A stretch of 57,687 bases of DNA from Acidimicrobiia bacterium (lineage in GTDB: Bacteria > Actinomycetota > Acidimicrobiia > Spongiisociales > Spongiisociaceae): contig JAJEIM010000035.1 of assembly GCA_022827785.1 (NCBI GenBank), forward strand, positions 1-57,687, given 5' to 3'. Under the pieces are notes generated by a model. The model was not told where the DNA came from and ran no database searches. It saw nothing but the letters and a program-made list of their open reading frames with translations. Position 1 is the stretch's first letter. Every line of letters starts with the position of its first letter. A program made the position numbers and the translations under genes. Positions 7,545 to 16,361 of this stretch are shown piece after piece.

Positions 7545-8348
7545 TCACCACGTGGGATTGCTCATCACGCCGCCGTCCACCACCAACTCCGCCCCGGTGA
7601 TCCATCGGGCCAGGTCGGAGCAGAGGAACACGCAGGCGTCCCCGATGTCCTCGGGAGTGCCCAGGCGCCCCAGCGGGCAGGCCTTCCCCCAGCGCCCGAC
7701 CCCTTCGGGCCAGGCGTGCTCGATACCGGGGCGGGAGATCAGGCCGGGAGATACCACGTTGACCCGGACCCCCGCACTCCCGTAGGTCTGAGCCGCGGCC
7801 CGGGCATGCATGATCATCCCGGCCTTGGAAACCGAGTAGTGCCCGTGACCGGGCGCCGGGTAGCTCCCCTCGATGGAGGAGATGTGGACGATCGCACCTC
7901 CCGACTCCTGGGCGGACATCGCGGCCGCAGCCACCTGGGTCAGCCGATGGGTGGCGGTGAGGTTGGTGCCGATCATCTCGGACCATTCGGAATCGGTGAG
8001 CTCGGCGAAGCCGACCACGGTCTGGATGCCGGCGTTGTTGACGAGGCCGTCCAGCCGGCCGTAATGCTCCAGGGCCGCGTCGACAAGGCGCCGGGGTCCG
8101 TCTGTATCGGTCAGATCTGCGGTCACCACCAGCCCGGGCCGTCCCGAGCGGCCGGTGATGGGCTCGGCCGGCGACGACCTCGTGTGGGAGACCACCGTGG
8201 CGCCGGCTGCGGCCATCCTCGCGGCGATCCCGGCCCCGATGTTGCCCCCTGCGCCGGTCACCACGACAACCCGGCCGTCCAAGGCGATCAACTCGGCAGG
8301 CGCACGCAGGCGACCCGGCGCCGGCCCGCCCGGGTTAGTCCCTGACAT
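7545..8348 (-). CDS. Short-chain dehydrogenase/reductase (SDR), second copy
   Basis: A classical SDR with TGAGGNIG, LVNNAG, catalytic Ser in HISSIEG, YSVSK, and the C-terminal RWITGAELVVDGG typical of the family. I place the start at the ATG at 8348, giving 267 residues. It overlaps the upstream cupin stop (8335-8337) by 14 bases, and an in-frame start slightly downstream is possible. It is only distantly similar to its neighbour, so the pair does not look like a recent duplication. The role is unknown; the position suggests metabolism of the sugar fragments produced in this cluster. Confidence 0.85.
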   Translation of the reverse strand: MSGTNPGGPAPGRLRAPAELIALDGRVVVVTGAGGNIGAGIAARMAAAGATVVSHTRSSPAEPITGRSGRPGLVVTADLTDTDGPRRLVDAALEHYGRLDGLVNNAGIQTVVGFAELTDSEWSEMIGTNLTATHRLTQVAAAAMSAQESGGAIVHISSIEGSYPAPGHGHYSVSKAGMIMHARAAAQTYGSAGVRVNVVSPGLISRPGIEHAWPEGVGRWGKACPLGRLGTPEDIGDACVFLCSDLARWITGAELVVDGGVMSNPTW

Positions 8349-8781
8349 AGCGGGCGATGAGATCGGCGGCGTCCGGATACAGGTCGACCAACTCGGCGAG
8401 GCTCCCCAACTCGAATCCCTCCTCACGGTAGGGCGGCGCCATGGTAGTTCCCACCAGCGACCAGTCTCCGGTGGTGGCGGCGCCCATCCACACCCCTCCC
8501 GGAACCGCCACGAAAGGACGCTCCCCCGCCGCGAGGTCGTCCCCGAGCAGCAGCCGTCTCGCTCCCACGCCGGGTTCCAGGAGGAGCATCTCCACCGGAT
8601 TGCCCGCATAGTGATGCCAGAGCTCCGGCCCGTCCAGACGATGCAGCGCCGAGAAGTCGCCCGGCTGCATCAGGTAGTAGATGGCGGTGCCGTTCTCGTC
8701 CCGCCAGGTTTGTGACCACATTCCCCCCTCGGAGGGCAATGGGGCCAGGCCCAGCAGCTCGGCTATTTCAGGGCCGGTCAC
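8335..8781 (-). CDS. DUF985 cupin-domain protein
   Basis: A 148-residue cupin of the DUF985 (Cupin_5, YML079w-like) family. It starts at EIAELLGLAPLPSEGG, continues through GTAIYYLMQPGDFSALHRL and ELWHHYAGNPVEMLLL, and ends in GFELGSLAELVDLYP. These beta-barrel proteins bind small ligands and some resemble sugar epimerases. The start is a GTG at 8781 that overlaps the stop of the deaminase gene (GTGA), so the two are translationally coupled. That links the cupin to the MTA-type deaminase and makes a role on a deaminated nucleoside or sugar plausible, but there is no direct evidence. Confidence 0.85.
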   Translation of the reverse strand: MTGPEIAELLGLAPLPSEGGMWSQTWRDENGTAIYYLMQPGDFSALHRLDGPELWHHYAGNPVEMLLLEPGVGARRLLLGDDLAAGERPFVAVPGGVWMGAATTGDWSLVGTTMAPPYREEGFELGSLAELVDLYPDAADLIARYVRD

Positions 8782-10085
8782 TCCGCCAGCCGCCGGGCGC
8801 GCTCGGTCGCCTCCGTCCTCACTTCGTCGACATCCACGGTGAGCACCCGGCCATCGTCGACCACCTGCTCCCCGCCCACCCAGACCGAGCGGACCGCCCG
8901 AGGCGACCCTGACCACACCAGGCGCGACACCGGGTCGTCCTCGTCCGGCACCACCGGATGCAGTGCCGACTCCGACGGCGAGAGCTGCACCATGTCGGCC
9001 CGGGAACCCGGCTCGATCCGGCCCAGGTCGGAGCGGCCGATGGCGTCGGCGGCCCCGGCCGTGGTCATGTGGAGCGCCTCGTGGGGAGGGAAGAAGGCGG
9101 CGTCCCCCCGGTGAACCCGGGCCAGGCGGATGGCGGTACGCATCTCCTCGAACAGGTCCAGCCGGTGGTGCGAGGCGGGACCGTCGGTGCCGATTCCCAC
9201 CTTGATGCCGGCCGCCATCATGTCGTGGACCCTGGCCAGGCCCGAGCCGTGCTTCGAGTTGGAACACGGGCAGTGGGCCACCCCGACCCCGTGGCGGCCG
9301 AAGACCTCCATGTCCTCGTCCGATAGCCACACCCCGTGGGCGGCCAGCACCCTGGCCTCCAGCATGCCGAGCGACTCCAGGTAGGCGGGCGCCGGTAGGC
9401 CGCCGGCCAGCTCCCGCACCGCCGCGTCCTCCCACTGTTGCTCGGCCACATGGATGTGGACCAGCATGCCGCGCTCGCGGGCGATCCGGGCCACCATCTC
9501 CAGGCATTCCCTCGACACCGACCAGGCGGCGTGGGGACCGAGGCCCACCTCGATCAGCTCGTTCGACGCCCACCGGTCCCGGGTGGCGACCATCTCCTCC
9601 AGCTGTTCCTGCCAGGGGCCCATCCGGCCCAACTGGGCATCCTCGATCACCGGAGCGGCCACCACGCACCGGAGTCCCGCCTCGGCGGCACCGCTAGCGA
9701 CCGAATCCCCGAAGAAGTACATCTCCGACGAGGTGGTGATGCCGTTGGAGAGGAGTTCGGCCGCGCCCATCAGCATGCCCGTACGCACGTCTTCGGGGGT
9801 CAGACGCCCCTCGCGAGGCCACATGACCTCGTGGAGCCACCGATCCACGGGCAGGCCCTCTCCGGCGCCGCGCAGCAGGATCATCGGGGTATGGGCGTGG
9901 AGGTTGACGAATCCGGGCATCAGGATGCCGTCGATCCGATGTACGGGAGCCCCGGCCCGTTCGGGCGCCTCCGAGGCGGCGCCGGCCCAGACCACCCGTC
10001 CCGCCTCCACATCCACCACGCCTCCCGAGATGGGGGTACCGCCTTCGGACATGGTGATCAGCAAGTCTGCCTGGTAACGGTCCAT
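8778..10085 (-). CDS. mtaD: 5'-methylthioadenosine / S-adenosylhomocysteine deaminase-type amidohydrolase
   Basis: A 435-residue TRZ/ATZ-family amidohydrolase. Metal-binding residues are H63 and H65 in NLHAHTP, then HIHVAEQ and GIGTDGPASHH (metal Asp), and the C-terminal GSRADMVQL closes the composite beta-domain. MtaD-type enzymes deaminate MTA, SAH, adenosine or 5'-deoxyadenosine to the inosine derivatives. A chlorohydrolase or guanine-deaminase-like specificity is the main alternative. The ATG at 10085 is preceded by AGGGGCGAG. It is divergent from mtnA with only 46 bases between, so the two are probably co-regulated. Its product suits the 6-oxopurine-type phosphorylase at 2646-3506. Confidence 0.85.
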   Translation of the reverse strand: MDRYQADLLITMSEGGTPISGGVVDVEAGRVVWAGAASEAPERAGAPVHRIDGILMPGFVNLHAHTPMILLRGAGEGLPVDRWLHEVMWPREGRLTPEDVRTGMLMGAAELLSNGITTSSEMYFFGDSVASGAAEAGLRCVVAAPVIEDAQLGRMGPWQEQLEEMVATRDRWASNELIEVGLGPHAAWSVSRECLEMVARIARERGMLVHIHVAEQQWEDAAVRELAGGLPAPAYLESLGMLEARVLAAHGVWLSDEDMEVFGRHGVGVAHCPCSNSKHGSGLARVHDMMAAGIKVGIGTDGPASHHRLDLFEEMRTAIRLARVHRGDAAFFPPHEALHMTTAGAADAIGRSDLGRIEPGSRADMVQLSPSESALHPVVPDEDDPVSRLVWSGSPRAVRSVWVGGEQVVDDGRVLTVDVDEVRTEATERARRLAE

Positions 10086-10120
10086 TACTCGCCCCTGTCG
10101 AGGTAACTGGTGAGCTTGTA

Positions 10121-10135
10121 GCATAAAGGTTATGC
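10121..10135. promoter_or_regulatory. Dyad in the mtaD/mtnA divergent promoter
   Basis: A perfect inverted repeat GCATAA-AGG-TTATGC covers the mtnA start codon (10132). It also contains TATGCT on the minus strand, a plausible -10 for the deaminase gene. With only 46 bases between the two start codons, a repressor bound here could control both genes. This is an inference from symmetry alone. Confidence 0.4.
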
Positions 10136-11196
10136 AGCAACTCGGTGATCGCCCGCTGGACTGGATCGACGGCGGGGTCTCGATGGTCGACCAGACCAGG
10201 CTCCCCGACCGGTACGAGGTGATGCGGATCGAGTCGGTCCCCGACATGGTGGCCGCCATCCGCCGCCTGTCGGTGCGGGGTGCCCCCGCCATCGGCGTGG
10301 CCGGGGCCCTCGGGGTGGCGCTGGCCATCCAGGCCCACGGGACCTCAGGACCCGACTTCGACCGGGCGATCCGCTCCCTGCGGGAAGCCCGACCCACCGC
10401 AGTGAACCTGGCCAGGATGGTGGACAGGGTGGCCCCCCTCGCCGGCCAGGGTCTGGACCAGGTGCTGGCCGAGGCCCTCGCCATCCGGGACGAGGAGATC
10501 GCGGCTTCCGTGTCCATGGGCGAGTACGGGGCCGATCTGGTGACGGAGCTGGTGAGCGAACGGGCGACGGCCCGCGCCATGACGATATGCAATACCGGGG
10601 GGTTGGCGACCATCGAGCGTGGAACCGCCCTGGCGGTCATCCAAACCTTGCACGAGCGGGGCACGCTGGCGGAGGCGCTCGCGTTGGAGACCCGACCGCT
10701 CCTCCAGGGTGCCCGCCTCACCGCCTGGGAACTGGCCCGCATGGGCGCTCCCCACCGGCTCCTGGTCGACTCGGCCGCCAACTTCATGCTGGCCCGGCGC
10801 CAGGCCGACGTGGTGCTCACCGGCGCCGACCGGGTCGCCGCCAACGGGGACACGGCCAACAAGATCGGAACCTTCTCCCTGGCCCTCGGCGCCCGCTACG
10901 CCGGGGTCCCCTTCATCGTGGTCGCACCGGAGTCGACCGTGGACATGGACACCCCCGGAGGTGATGCCATCCCCATCGAGGACCGGGACGCCACCGAAGT
11001 GGTGTCCGTCCGTGACCGCGCCACCGCGCCGGCGAATACCGACGCCGCCAACCCCGCCTTCGACATCACTCCGTCCGACCTGATCACCGCAATAGTCACC
11101 GATCGGCGGGTGGTCAGGCTCGACCGAGGTGATAGCCTCCGGTCAGTGCCCCTCGGGCACCTTCGCCGGCGGGCCGCCGAGAGTCCATCACAATGA
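10132..11196 (+). CDS. mtnA: S-methyl-5-thioribose-1-phosphate isomerase
   Basis: A 354-residue MtnA of the eIF2B-like family. It isomerises 5-methylthioribose-1-phosphate (or 5-deoxyribose-1-phosphate) to the corresponding ribulose-1-phosphate. The signature RGAPAIGVAGALGVALA is near residues 45-61. The catalytic Cys is in TICNTGGLATI, and the catalytic Asp region follows in LTGADRVAANGDTANKIGT. No mtnB, mtnC, mtnD or mtnK is present, so the usual route back to methionine is not encoded nearby. The neighbouring class II aldolase suggests the DHAP-shunt branch instead. The start is the ATG at 10132 with a weak AAAGG in front. Confidence 0.95.
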   Translation: MQQLGDRPLDWIDGGVSMVDQTRLPDRYEVMRIESVPDMVAAIRRLSVRGAPAIGVAGALGVALAIQAHGTSGPDFDRAIRSLREARPTAVNLARMVDRVAPLAGQGLDQVLAEALAIRDEEIAASVSMGEYGADLVTELVSERATARAMTICNTGGLATIERGTALAVIQTLHERGTLAEALALETRPLLQGARLTAWELARMGAPHRLLVDSAANFMLARRQADVVLTGADRVAANGDTANKIGTFSLALGARYAGVPFIVVAPESTVDMDTPGGDAIPIEDRDATEVVSVRDRATAPANTDAANPAFDITPSDLITAIVTDRRVVRLDRGDSLRSVPLGHLRRRAAESPSQ

Positions 11197-11239
11197 CAGA
11201 CACGCAAGCGGTACATCCGCTTGGAGGGAGGAGACCCTT

Positions 11240-12334
11240 ATGACCAGGCCCTTGAAGACGCTAGTACTCGTACTGGCGCTTGCCGTAGTGGGCGCCGCGT
11301 GCGGAGACTCCGGCGACGACGCGCCCGCGACCACCGCCGCGCCCGCCACCACAGCAGCGCCCGCCACCACAGCAGCGCCGACCACCACGATGGCGCCCGA
11401 GGATCCGATCAGCCTGATCTACGTCAGCCCCAACCCGTTGGGAGTCAACAACTTCCTGATCCTCGGAGAGGTGGGCACGCAGCGGGTGGCCGACCGCAGA
11501 GGCGGTACATGGAAGACCTTCGAGTCGGTTGACGACTCGACGCGGCGAGCCAACATCGAGGCCGCGATCGACGAGGCGCCCGACATCGTCGTCCTCACCA
11601 CCTTCACGCTGGTGGAGATGGCCGACGAGTACTCCAAGGCCAACCCGGACCAGAAGTTCATCATCATCGACGCCTGCCCGGACGAGCCGGCGCCCAACCT
11701 GCATTGCGGTGTCTTCCGCGAGCATGAAGGGGCCTACCTGCTCGGGGTGATGGCCGGCCATCTCTCGGAGGCCAAGCAGATCGGCTCCGTCGTAGCCCTC
11801 GACATCCCCTTCTTCAAGCGCTGGTGGCAGAGCTTCGCGGAGGGCGCCCAGTCGGTGGACTCCTCGATCGAGAACTCGGCGGTGTTCATCGCCGGGGACA
11901 ACCCGTTCTCCGACCCGGCCCGAGCCAAGGAGCTGGCCCTCTCGCTGGCCGCGCAGGGGCTCGACCACATCTTCGCGGTCGGCGCCGGTTCCAACGGCGG
12001 CGTGTTCGAGGCGGCGGAGGAAGCCGACTTCCTGTCCTACGGAGTGGATGTGAACGAGTGCCCGAGCGCACCCGGCCGCATTGTCGACAACAACCTCAAG
12101 TTGGTCGATGCGGTGGTCGAGCAGCTCATCGAGCAGGTCCTGGACGGGACCGCCGGACCGGTAGTGTCGTTCGGCCTTGCCGAGGGCGGCACGGGCGTCA
12201 TGGCGCTGCATCCTGATCTCCCCACGAGCGAGTGTGTCATAGCCGACCATCCCGACATCATCGAGGAGGTGCGAGCAATCGCCGACGGGATCATCGACGG
12301 CTCGATCGTCGTGAACGATCCGCTGTTCGGCTGA
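11240..12334 (+). CDS. BMP-family ABC transporter substrate-binding lipoprotein
   Basis: A 364-residue extracytoplasmic binding protein of the BMP/PnrA family, which binds purine nucleosides or simple sugars. A signal peptide (about residues 1-20) ends in a lipobox VVGAAC, followed by a Thr/Ala/Pro linker made of imperfect TTAAPA repeats. The binding domain includes AAIDEAPDIVVLTTF, GAYLLGVMAGHLS and YGVDVNECPS. The ATG at 11240 is preceded by a strong GGAGGGAGGAG. It is the first gene of a complete importer (binding protein, double ATPase, two permeases) and lies next to nucleoside phosphorylases and mtnA, so a nucleoside ligand is most likely. Confidence 0.93.
   Translation: MTRPLKTLVLVLALAVVGAACGDSGDDAPATTAAPATTAAPATTAAPTTTMAPEDPISLIYVSPNPLGVNNFLILGEVGTQRVADRRGGTWKTFESVDDSTRRANIEAAIDEAPDIVVLTTFTLVEMADEYSKANPDQKFIIIDACPDEPAPNLHCGVFREHEGAYLLGVMAGHLSEAKQIGSVVALDIPFFKRWWQSFAEGAQSVDSSIENSAVFIAGDNPFSDPARAKELALSLAAQGLDHIFAVGAGSNGGVFEAAEEADFLSYGVDVNECPSAPGRIVDNNLKLVDAVVEQLIEQVLDGTAGPVVSFGLAEGGTGVMALHPDLPTSECVIADHPDIIEEVRAIADGIIDGSIVVNDPLFG
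11330..11383 (+). repeat. 18-bp tandem repeat encoding the lipoprotein linker
   Basis: Three consecutive 18-base units (11330, 11348, 11366), each coding for Thr-Thr-Ala-Ala-Pro-Ala/Thr. Units two and three differ by a single base. They form the flexible spacer between the lipid-anchored Cys and the binding domain, and could vary in copy number between strains. Confidence 0.8.
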
Positions 12335-12362
12335 TCCACTCCGCAGCAATGCCTGAACGGCT

Positions 12363-13886
12363 GTGACGCCGGCGCTCGAGCTCCGGGGAATCACCAAGCG
12401 ATTCCCCGGCGTGCTCGCCAACGACGCCATCGACATGACGGTGCGAACCGGGGAGATCCACGCGGTTGTCGGCGAGAACGGGGCGGGGAAGACAACCCTC
12501 ATGTCGATCCTGTTCGGCCTGTTCCCGGCGGATGCCGGAGAGATCCGGGTGCGCGGAGAGCCGGTGCGGTTCTCGTCCGCTCTGGACGCGATCCGCGCCG
12601 GCCTCGGAATGGTGCACCAGGCGTTCAGGCTCTTCCCCACGCTGACGGTGGCGGACAACGTGGTCTTCCGGGAAGAACCCACCCGCCGCGGCCTGGTGAA
12701 CCGGTCCGAGAGCATCCGGCAGGTGGGAGATGTGGCCGAGCGGTACGGGTTGGCGGTGGACCCCTCCGCCGTTATCGAGACGCTCCCGGTCGGGGTGCTG
12801 CAGCGGGTGGAGATCCTCAAGGCCCTCTACCGGGACGCTCAGATACTGATCCTGGACGAGCCCACCGCGGTACTGACCCCCCAGGAACGGGACAAGCTCT
12901 TCGAGGTGATCAGGCGCCTGCGGGACACCGGACGCACGATCCTTTTCATCACCCACAAGCTCGGCGAGGTGATGTCCCTTTCCGATCGGGTCACGGTACT
13001 CCGCGACGGGAGGTCGGTGGCCGACCTCATCACCGCCGACACGGACCCGGAGGAGATCGCCCGGCACATGACCGGACGCGATGTCGATCTGGACCGGCGG
13101 GCACCCGCCCACCAGCCGGGCGAGGCGGTGCTGGAGGTGTCGCGCCTGAGCGCGACCGGCGAACACGGACGTTCGGCCTTCCGGGAGGCGAGCTTCGAAG
13201 TCCGCTCCGGTGAGATAGTCGGGATAGCCGGCATCGCCGGCAACGGCCAGAACGAGCTGATCGAAACGGTGGCCGGTCTCCGCCCGCCGGACGGGGGCTC
13301 GATCAGCCTCAACGGCGCGGATATCACCAACGCCGAAGTGTCGACCCGCCGTTCAGCGGGCATGGCGTACGTACCGGAGGACCGCCACGGGGTCGGAACC
13401 AGCCACCGGGCATCGGTCTGGGCCAACCTGCTGGTGGGCCACCAGCGGGACCCGGCGTTCCAACGCAAGGGCTGGTTCAACCTGTCGGCGATCCGCGACC
13501 ACGCCCGCAGCCTGATCAAGACCTACGGCATCCGATCCGGCCCGATCGGCGCCCCCGTGTCCACGCTGTCGGGCGGGAACCTCCAGAAGGTAGTGGTAGC
13601 GAGAGAGATGTCCCATGGAGCGCCCCTGCTGATCGCCGAGCAGCCGACCCGGGGACTCGACATAGCCGCGATCGAGTTCATCCACGACCGCCTGGTCCGG
13701 TTTCGCGACGGCGGGGGCGCGGTGTTGATGGTGTCCGCCGAGCTGTCCGAGATCCTCGCCCTGAGCAGCCGCATACTGGTCATGTTCGACGGCCGGATTG
13801 TCGCCGATCTGGACCCGTCCAAGGTCACCGAAGCCGGACTCGGCCTGTACATGACCGGGGCGCGCGAGGACGGTCCGGATGGCTGA
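12363..13886 (+). CDS. BMP-type ABC importer ATPase (two nucleotide-binding domains)
   Basis: A 507-residue ATPase with two ABC domains, the usual form in nucleoside and simple-sugar importers. Domain 1 has Walker A GENGAGKTT near 40-48 and Walker B ILILDEPTAVLT. Its signature is LPVGVLQRVEI, a variant of LSGGQ. Domain 2 has a degenerate P-loop GIAGNGQNEL, an intact signature LSGGNLQKV and LLIAEQPTRGLD. A GTG start at 12363 gives the expected N-terminus TPALELRGITKRFPG. The 3' end overlaps the first permease by 8 bases. Confidence 0.94.
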   Translation: MTPALELRGITKRFPGVLANDAIDMTVRTGEIHAVVGENGAGKTTLMSILFGLFPADAGEIRVRGEPVRFSSALDAIRAGLGMVHQAFRLFPTLTVADNVVFREEPTRRGLVNRSESIRQVGDVAERYGLAVDPSAVIETLPVGVLQRVEILKALYRDAQILILDEPTAVLTPQERDKLFEVIRRLRDTGRTILFITHKLGEVMSLSDRVTVLRDGRSVADLITADTDPEEIARHMTGRDVDLDRRAPAHQPGEAVLEVSRLSATGEHGRSAFREASFEVRSGEIVGIAGIAGNGQNELIETVAGLRPPDGGSISLNGADITNAEVSTRRSAGMAYVPEDRHGVGTSHRASVWANLLVGHQRDPAFQRKGWFNLSAIRDHARSLIKTYGIRSGPIGAPVSTLSGGNLQKVVVAREMSHGAPLLIAEQPTRGLDIAAIEFIHDRLVRFRDGGGAVLMVSAELSEILALSSRILVMFDGRIVADLDPSKVTEAGLGLYMTGAREDGPDG

Positions 13887-14988
13887 ACAGGTCACGGCCC
13901 AGCGATCGCCCCTCGCCTCGAGGGTCGGCGCGGCGCTATCCCATCCGGTCGTCTTCTCGCTCGTCCTCGCCTTTGCTCTGGGATGGCTCATCGTCTACCT
14001 CACCGGGCGCGATCCCGGGTTCGCCTACAGCGAGATGTTGAACGGGGCGGTAACCGGTTCGGGGCTCCGTAACACGCTGGGTAGGGCCGTTCCGATCATC
14101 GGCATGGCGCTTGCCGTGTCGGTCGCATTCCGATCCGGGGTCATCAACCTCGGCGGGGAGGGCCAGATGGTGGTGGGCGGCCTGGCCGGCGCCCTGGTGG
14201 CGATCTACACGCCCGGGCCCGGGGAGCTGGTCATACCGCTGGCCATGCTCGCGGGGGGCGTGGCGGGGGCGGCATGGGCGATGCTGCCCGCCTTCGGCCA
14301 GACCCGGCTCCGCCTGCCGATCCTGATCACCAGCCTGCTGCTCAACTACGTCGCCCGAGCCATCACCGGATACCTCGTGCGCTTCCATTTCCTGGACGAC
14401 TCGGTGACCTTGACCTCCACCCGGCAGGTGCCCGAGATGGCCCGCATGCCGAGACTGCCGATCTTCGGGGGGGTGAGCCTCTCGCTGGCACTCGTCATCG
14501 TGCTGGTAGCGGCCGCCTGGGTGGTCTATGGACGCACCGTGTCGGGTTACGAGACGCAGATGGCCGGGTTGAACGGGCGTTTCGCCCGGTACGGGGGGAT
14601 CCAGGTGGAGCGCCAGACCGTTGGAGTGATGGTCGTGGCCGGGGCCATCGGAGGGATCATCGGGACCCACATGATCATCGGCGACGCTTACCGGTTCATC
14701 GACGGGGAGTTGGTGGTGAGCGGGCTGGCCTGGACCGGCCTGCTGGTCGCCCTTCTGGCCGCCAACCATCCACTGATGATCCTGGTTGCCGGGTTCCTGT
14801 TCTCGGGCCTCCAGATCGGCGGCCTGGCCATGCAGCGCAACGCCGACGTGTCGTGGCGCCTGTCCCAGGTGCTCCAGGCGCTGGTGATCGTGGCGGTGGC
14901 GAGCCGCCTCACCTTCGGTTGGTTCAAGCGCCAGCGCACCGCTCCGAGCGAAGGCGAGCTCGAACCGGCCGCGGTGGGAGAGGTGTGA
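13879..14988 (+). CDS. ABC importer permease 1 (BPD_transp_2)
   Basis: A 369-residue permease with about nine hydrophobic segments. It contains the family signature SVAFRSGVINLGGEGQMVVGG near residues 76-96, where the EGQ motif contacts the ATPase. It pairs with permease 2 to form the nucleoside- or sugar-type channel. The ATG at 13879 lies inside the end of the ATPase gene. The stop TGA shares its A with the start codon of permease 2 (TGATG at 14986-14990), indicating translational coupling. Confidence 0.93.
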   Translation: MAEQVTAQRSPLASRVGAALSHPVVFSLVLAFALGWLIVYLTGRDPGFAYSEMLNGAVTGSGLRNTLGRAVPIIGMALAVSVAFRSGVINLGGEGQMVVGGLAGALVAIYTPGPGELVIPLAMLAGGVAGAAWAMLPAFGQTRLRLPILITSLLLNYVARAITGYLVRFHFLDDSVTLTSTRQVPEMARMPRLPIFGGVSLSLALVIVLVAAAWVVYGRTVSGYETQMAGLNGRFARYGGIQVERQTVGVMVVAGAIGGIIGTHMIIGDAYRFIDGELVVSGLAWTGLLVALLAANHPLMILVAGFLFSGLQIGGLAMQRNADVSWRLSQVLQALVIVAVASRLTFGWFKRQRTAPSEGELEPAAVGEV

Positions 14989-15905
14989 TGTTCGAGCAGC
15001 TGTTCGACGCAGCCCTGCTGGAGTCCGTGGTCAGAGCGATGGTGCCGATCCTGCTGGCCGCCCTCGGAGGGATGATCTGCGAACGGGCAGGCGTGTTCCA
15101 GATCGCCATGGAGGGCATGATGCTGGCCGGCGCCTTCGCGGCGGTGGCCGGTTCCTATCTGGCCGTCTACAGCGGGCTGGGCGTGCTGTTCGGGGTCGCC
15201 GCGGGTGTGCTCGTATCGCTCATGCTGGCCTTCGGCACGGTCAGCCGGCGGGGCGACCCGATCGTCCTCGGCATCGCCCTGAACCTGATGGCGCTCGGCC
15301 TCACCGGCTTCCTCCTTCCCCAGATCTTCGGCGTGCGCGGCACCTTCCGCCACGAGCGCATCGATGGGCTCGATCGGCTGCCCGTTCCCGTACTGTCCGA
15401 CATCCCATGGGTCGGTCCGGTGCTCTTCGACCAGACCATCCTCGGCTACCTGGCCTTTCTCTTAGTGCCCGGCATCTGGTTGATCCTGTTCCGCACCCCG
15501 GTGGGCCTGCGCCTCCGGGGGGTGGGCGAGCGTCCTCTGGCAGCAGAGTCGCTCGGGGTCAGTCCGACGGCCTACAAGTACGGGGCGGTGATCGCCTCGG
15601 GTGTCCTGTCGGGTCTGGCCGGAGCGCAGCTGGCGCTCGGCAACCTGGTGCTGTTCACCGAGGGCATGTCGAGCGGGCGGGGCTGGGTGGCCGTGGTTGC
15701 AGTCATGCTGGGCCGGGCCCATCCGTTCGCCGTGTTCGGCGCCAGCCTGCTCTTCGCCTTCGCCGAGGGCCTCGGGTTCCGGCTCCAGGGCAACGGGCTC
15801 CCGGTCCAGATCACCGATGCCATGCCCTTCCTGGTCACCCTGATCGCCCTGATCGCCGCCCGCAAGCGCTTCGCCCGGCTCCTGGACCTCACCACCGGCG
15901 GCTAG
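14988..15905 (+). CDS. ABC importer permease 2 (BPD_transp_2)
   Basis: A 305-residue permease with about eight hydrophobic segments. It starts FEQLFDAALLESVVRAMVP and has the coupling region ICERAGVFQIAMEGMMLAG near 36-54. Length and layout match the second permease of BMP-type nucleoside importers, and the TGATG junction sets the start. It is the last gene of the importer operon. The nearest clear plus-strand terminator lies about 330 bases downstream. Confidence 0.93.
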   Translation: MFEQLFDAALLESVVRAMVPILLAALGGMICERAGVFQIAMEGMMLAGAFAAVAGSYLAVYSGLGVLFGVAAGVLVSLMLAFGTVSRRGDPIVLGIALNLMALGLTGFLLPQIFGVRGTFRHERIDGLDRLPVPVLSDIPWVGPVLFDQTILGYLAFLLVPGIWLILFRTPVGLRLRGVGERPLAAESLGVSPTAYKYGAVIASGVLSGLAGAQLALGNLVLFTEGMSSGRGWVAVVAVMLGRAHPFAVFGASLLFAFAEGLGFRLQGNGLPVQITDAMPFLVTLIALIAARKRFARLLDLTTGG

Positions 15906-16361
15906 CCACCCCCGGGGATTGGCCTCCCGGGAAGCGGGTCCGCGTCTCCGTCCCCGGCGATCCCGATGCCGCGAACCGCAACCCGTCGCCGCTCCGCTCG
16001 CAGTCCCGGACAGCCCTCGTTTTTTCGCGTTCTGCCGGCGAAGGCCGGATCTGTCACACCCTCTCTCTACCTTGTATATCGCCAAGCACCCGTACCGGCC
16101 GATGAGGTAAGACCGATCGGAGGGGCCGGCCCGAGGGAACATACGAGCCTTCATGGAGCGACAGCCGTTTCCCGGCATCCAGCCGGGCATGGCCGACCAC
16201 GCTCCAACAGGATGGGTGGCGGTGGGGGAGGGGCCCGGTGCGGAGCACCGGTTTTTCGCGAGTTCGAGACCTCGGTGCGTTCTTGAGGCAGAGAACACCG
16301 CATATATGGTGCCCTGAGCCTCAGGAACGCCGCACCACCGGTGACGCACCGAACCTCAGGC
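15906..16361. other. 456-bp non-coding gap between convergent genes
   Basis: No credible coding region. The left part is GC-rich with T-runs but no strong stem next to them. An intrinsic terminator for plus-strand transcription lies at 16235-16256. A partial inverted repeat (TTCTTGAGGC ... GCCTCAGGAA) lies near 16281-16326 and might serve the convergent LysR transcript. I see nothing else that can be named. Confidence 0.6.
16235..16256 (+). terminator. Intrinsic terminator downstream of the BMP importer
   Basis: A seven-pair GC-rich stem (CCGGTGC / GCACCGG) with a three-base loop, immediately followed by TTTTT. This is the best canonical terminator in the window. Its distance from the last importer gene implies a long 3' untranslated region, or that it ends another plus-strand RNA. 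Confidence 0.7.

Noticed and set aside
11330-11383. Short tandem units as a CRISPR or other array
   Set aside because: The 18-bp units are contiguous, without spacers, and encode the lipoprotein linker in frame.
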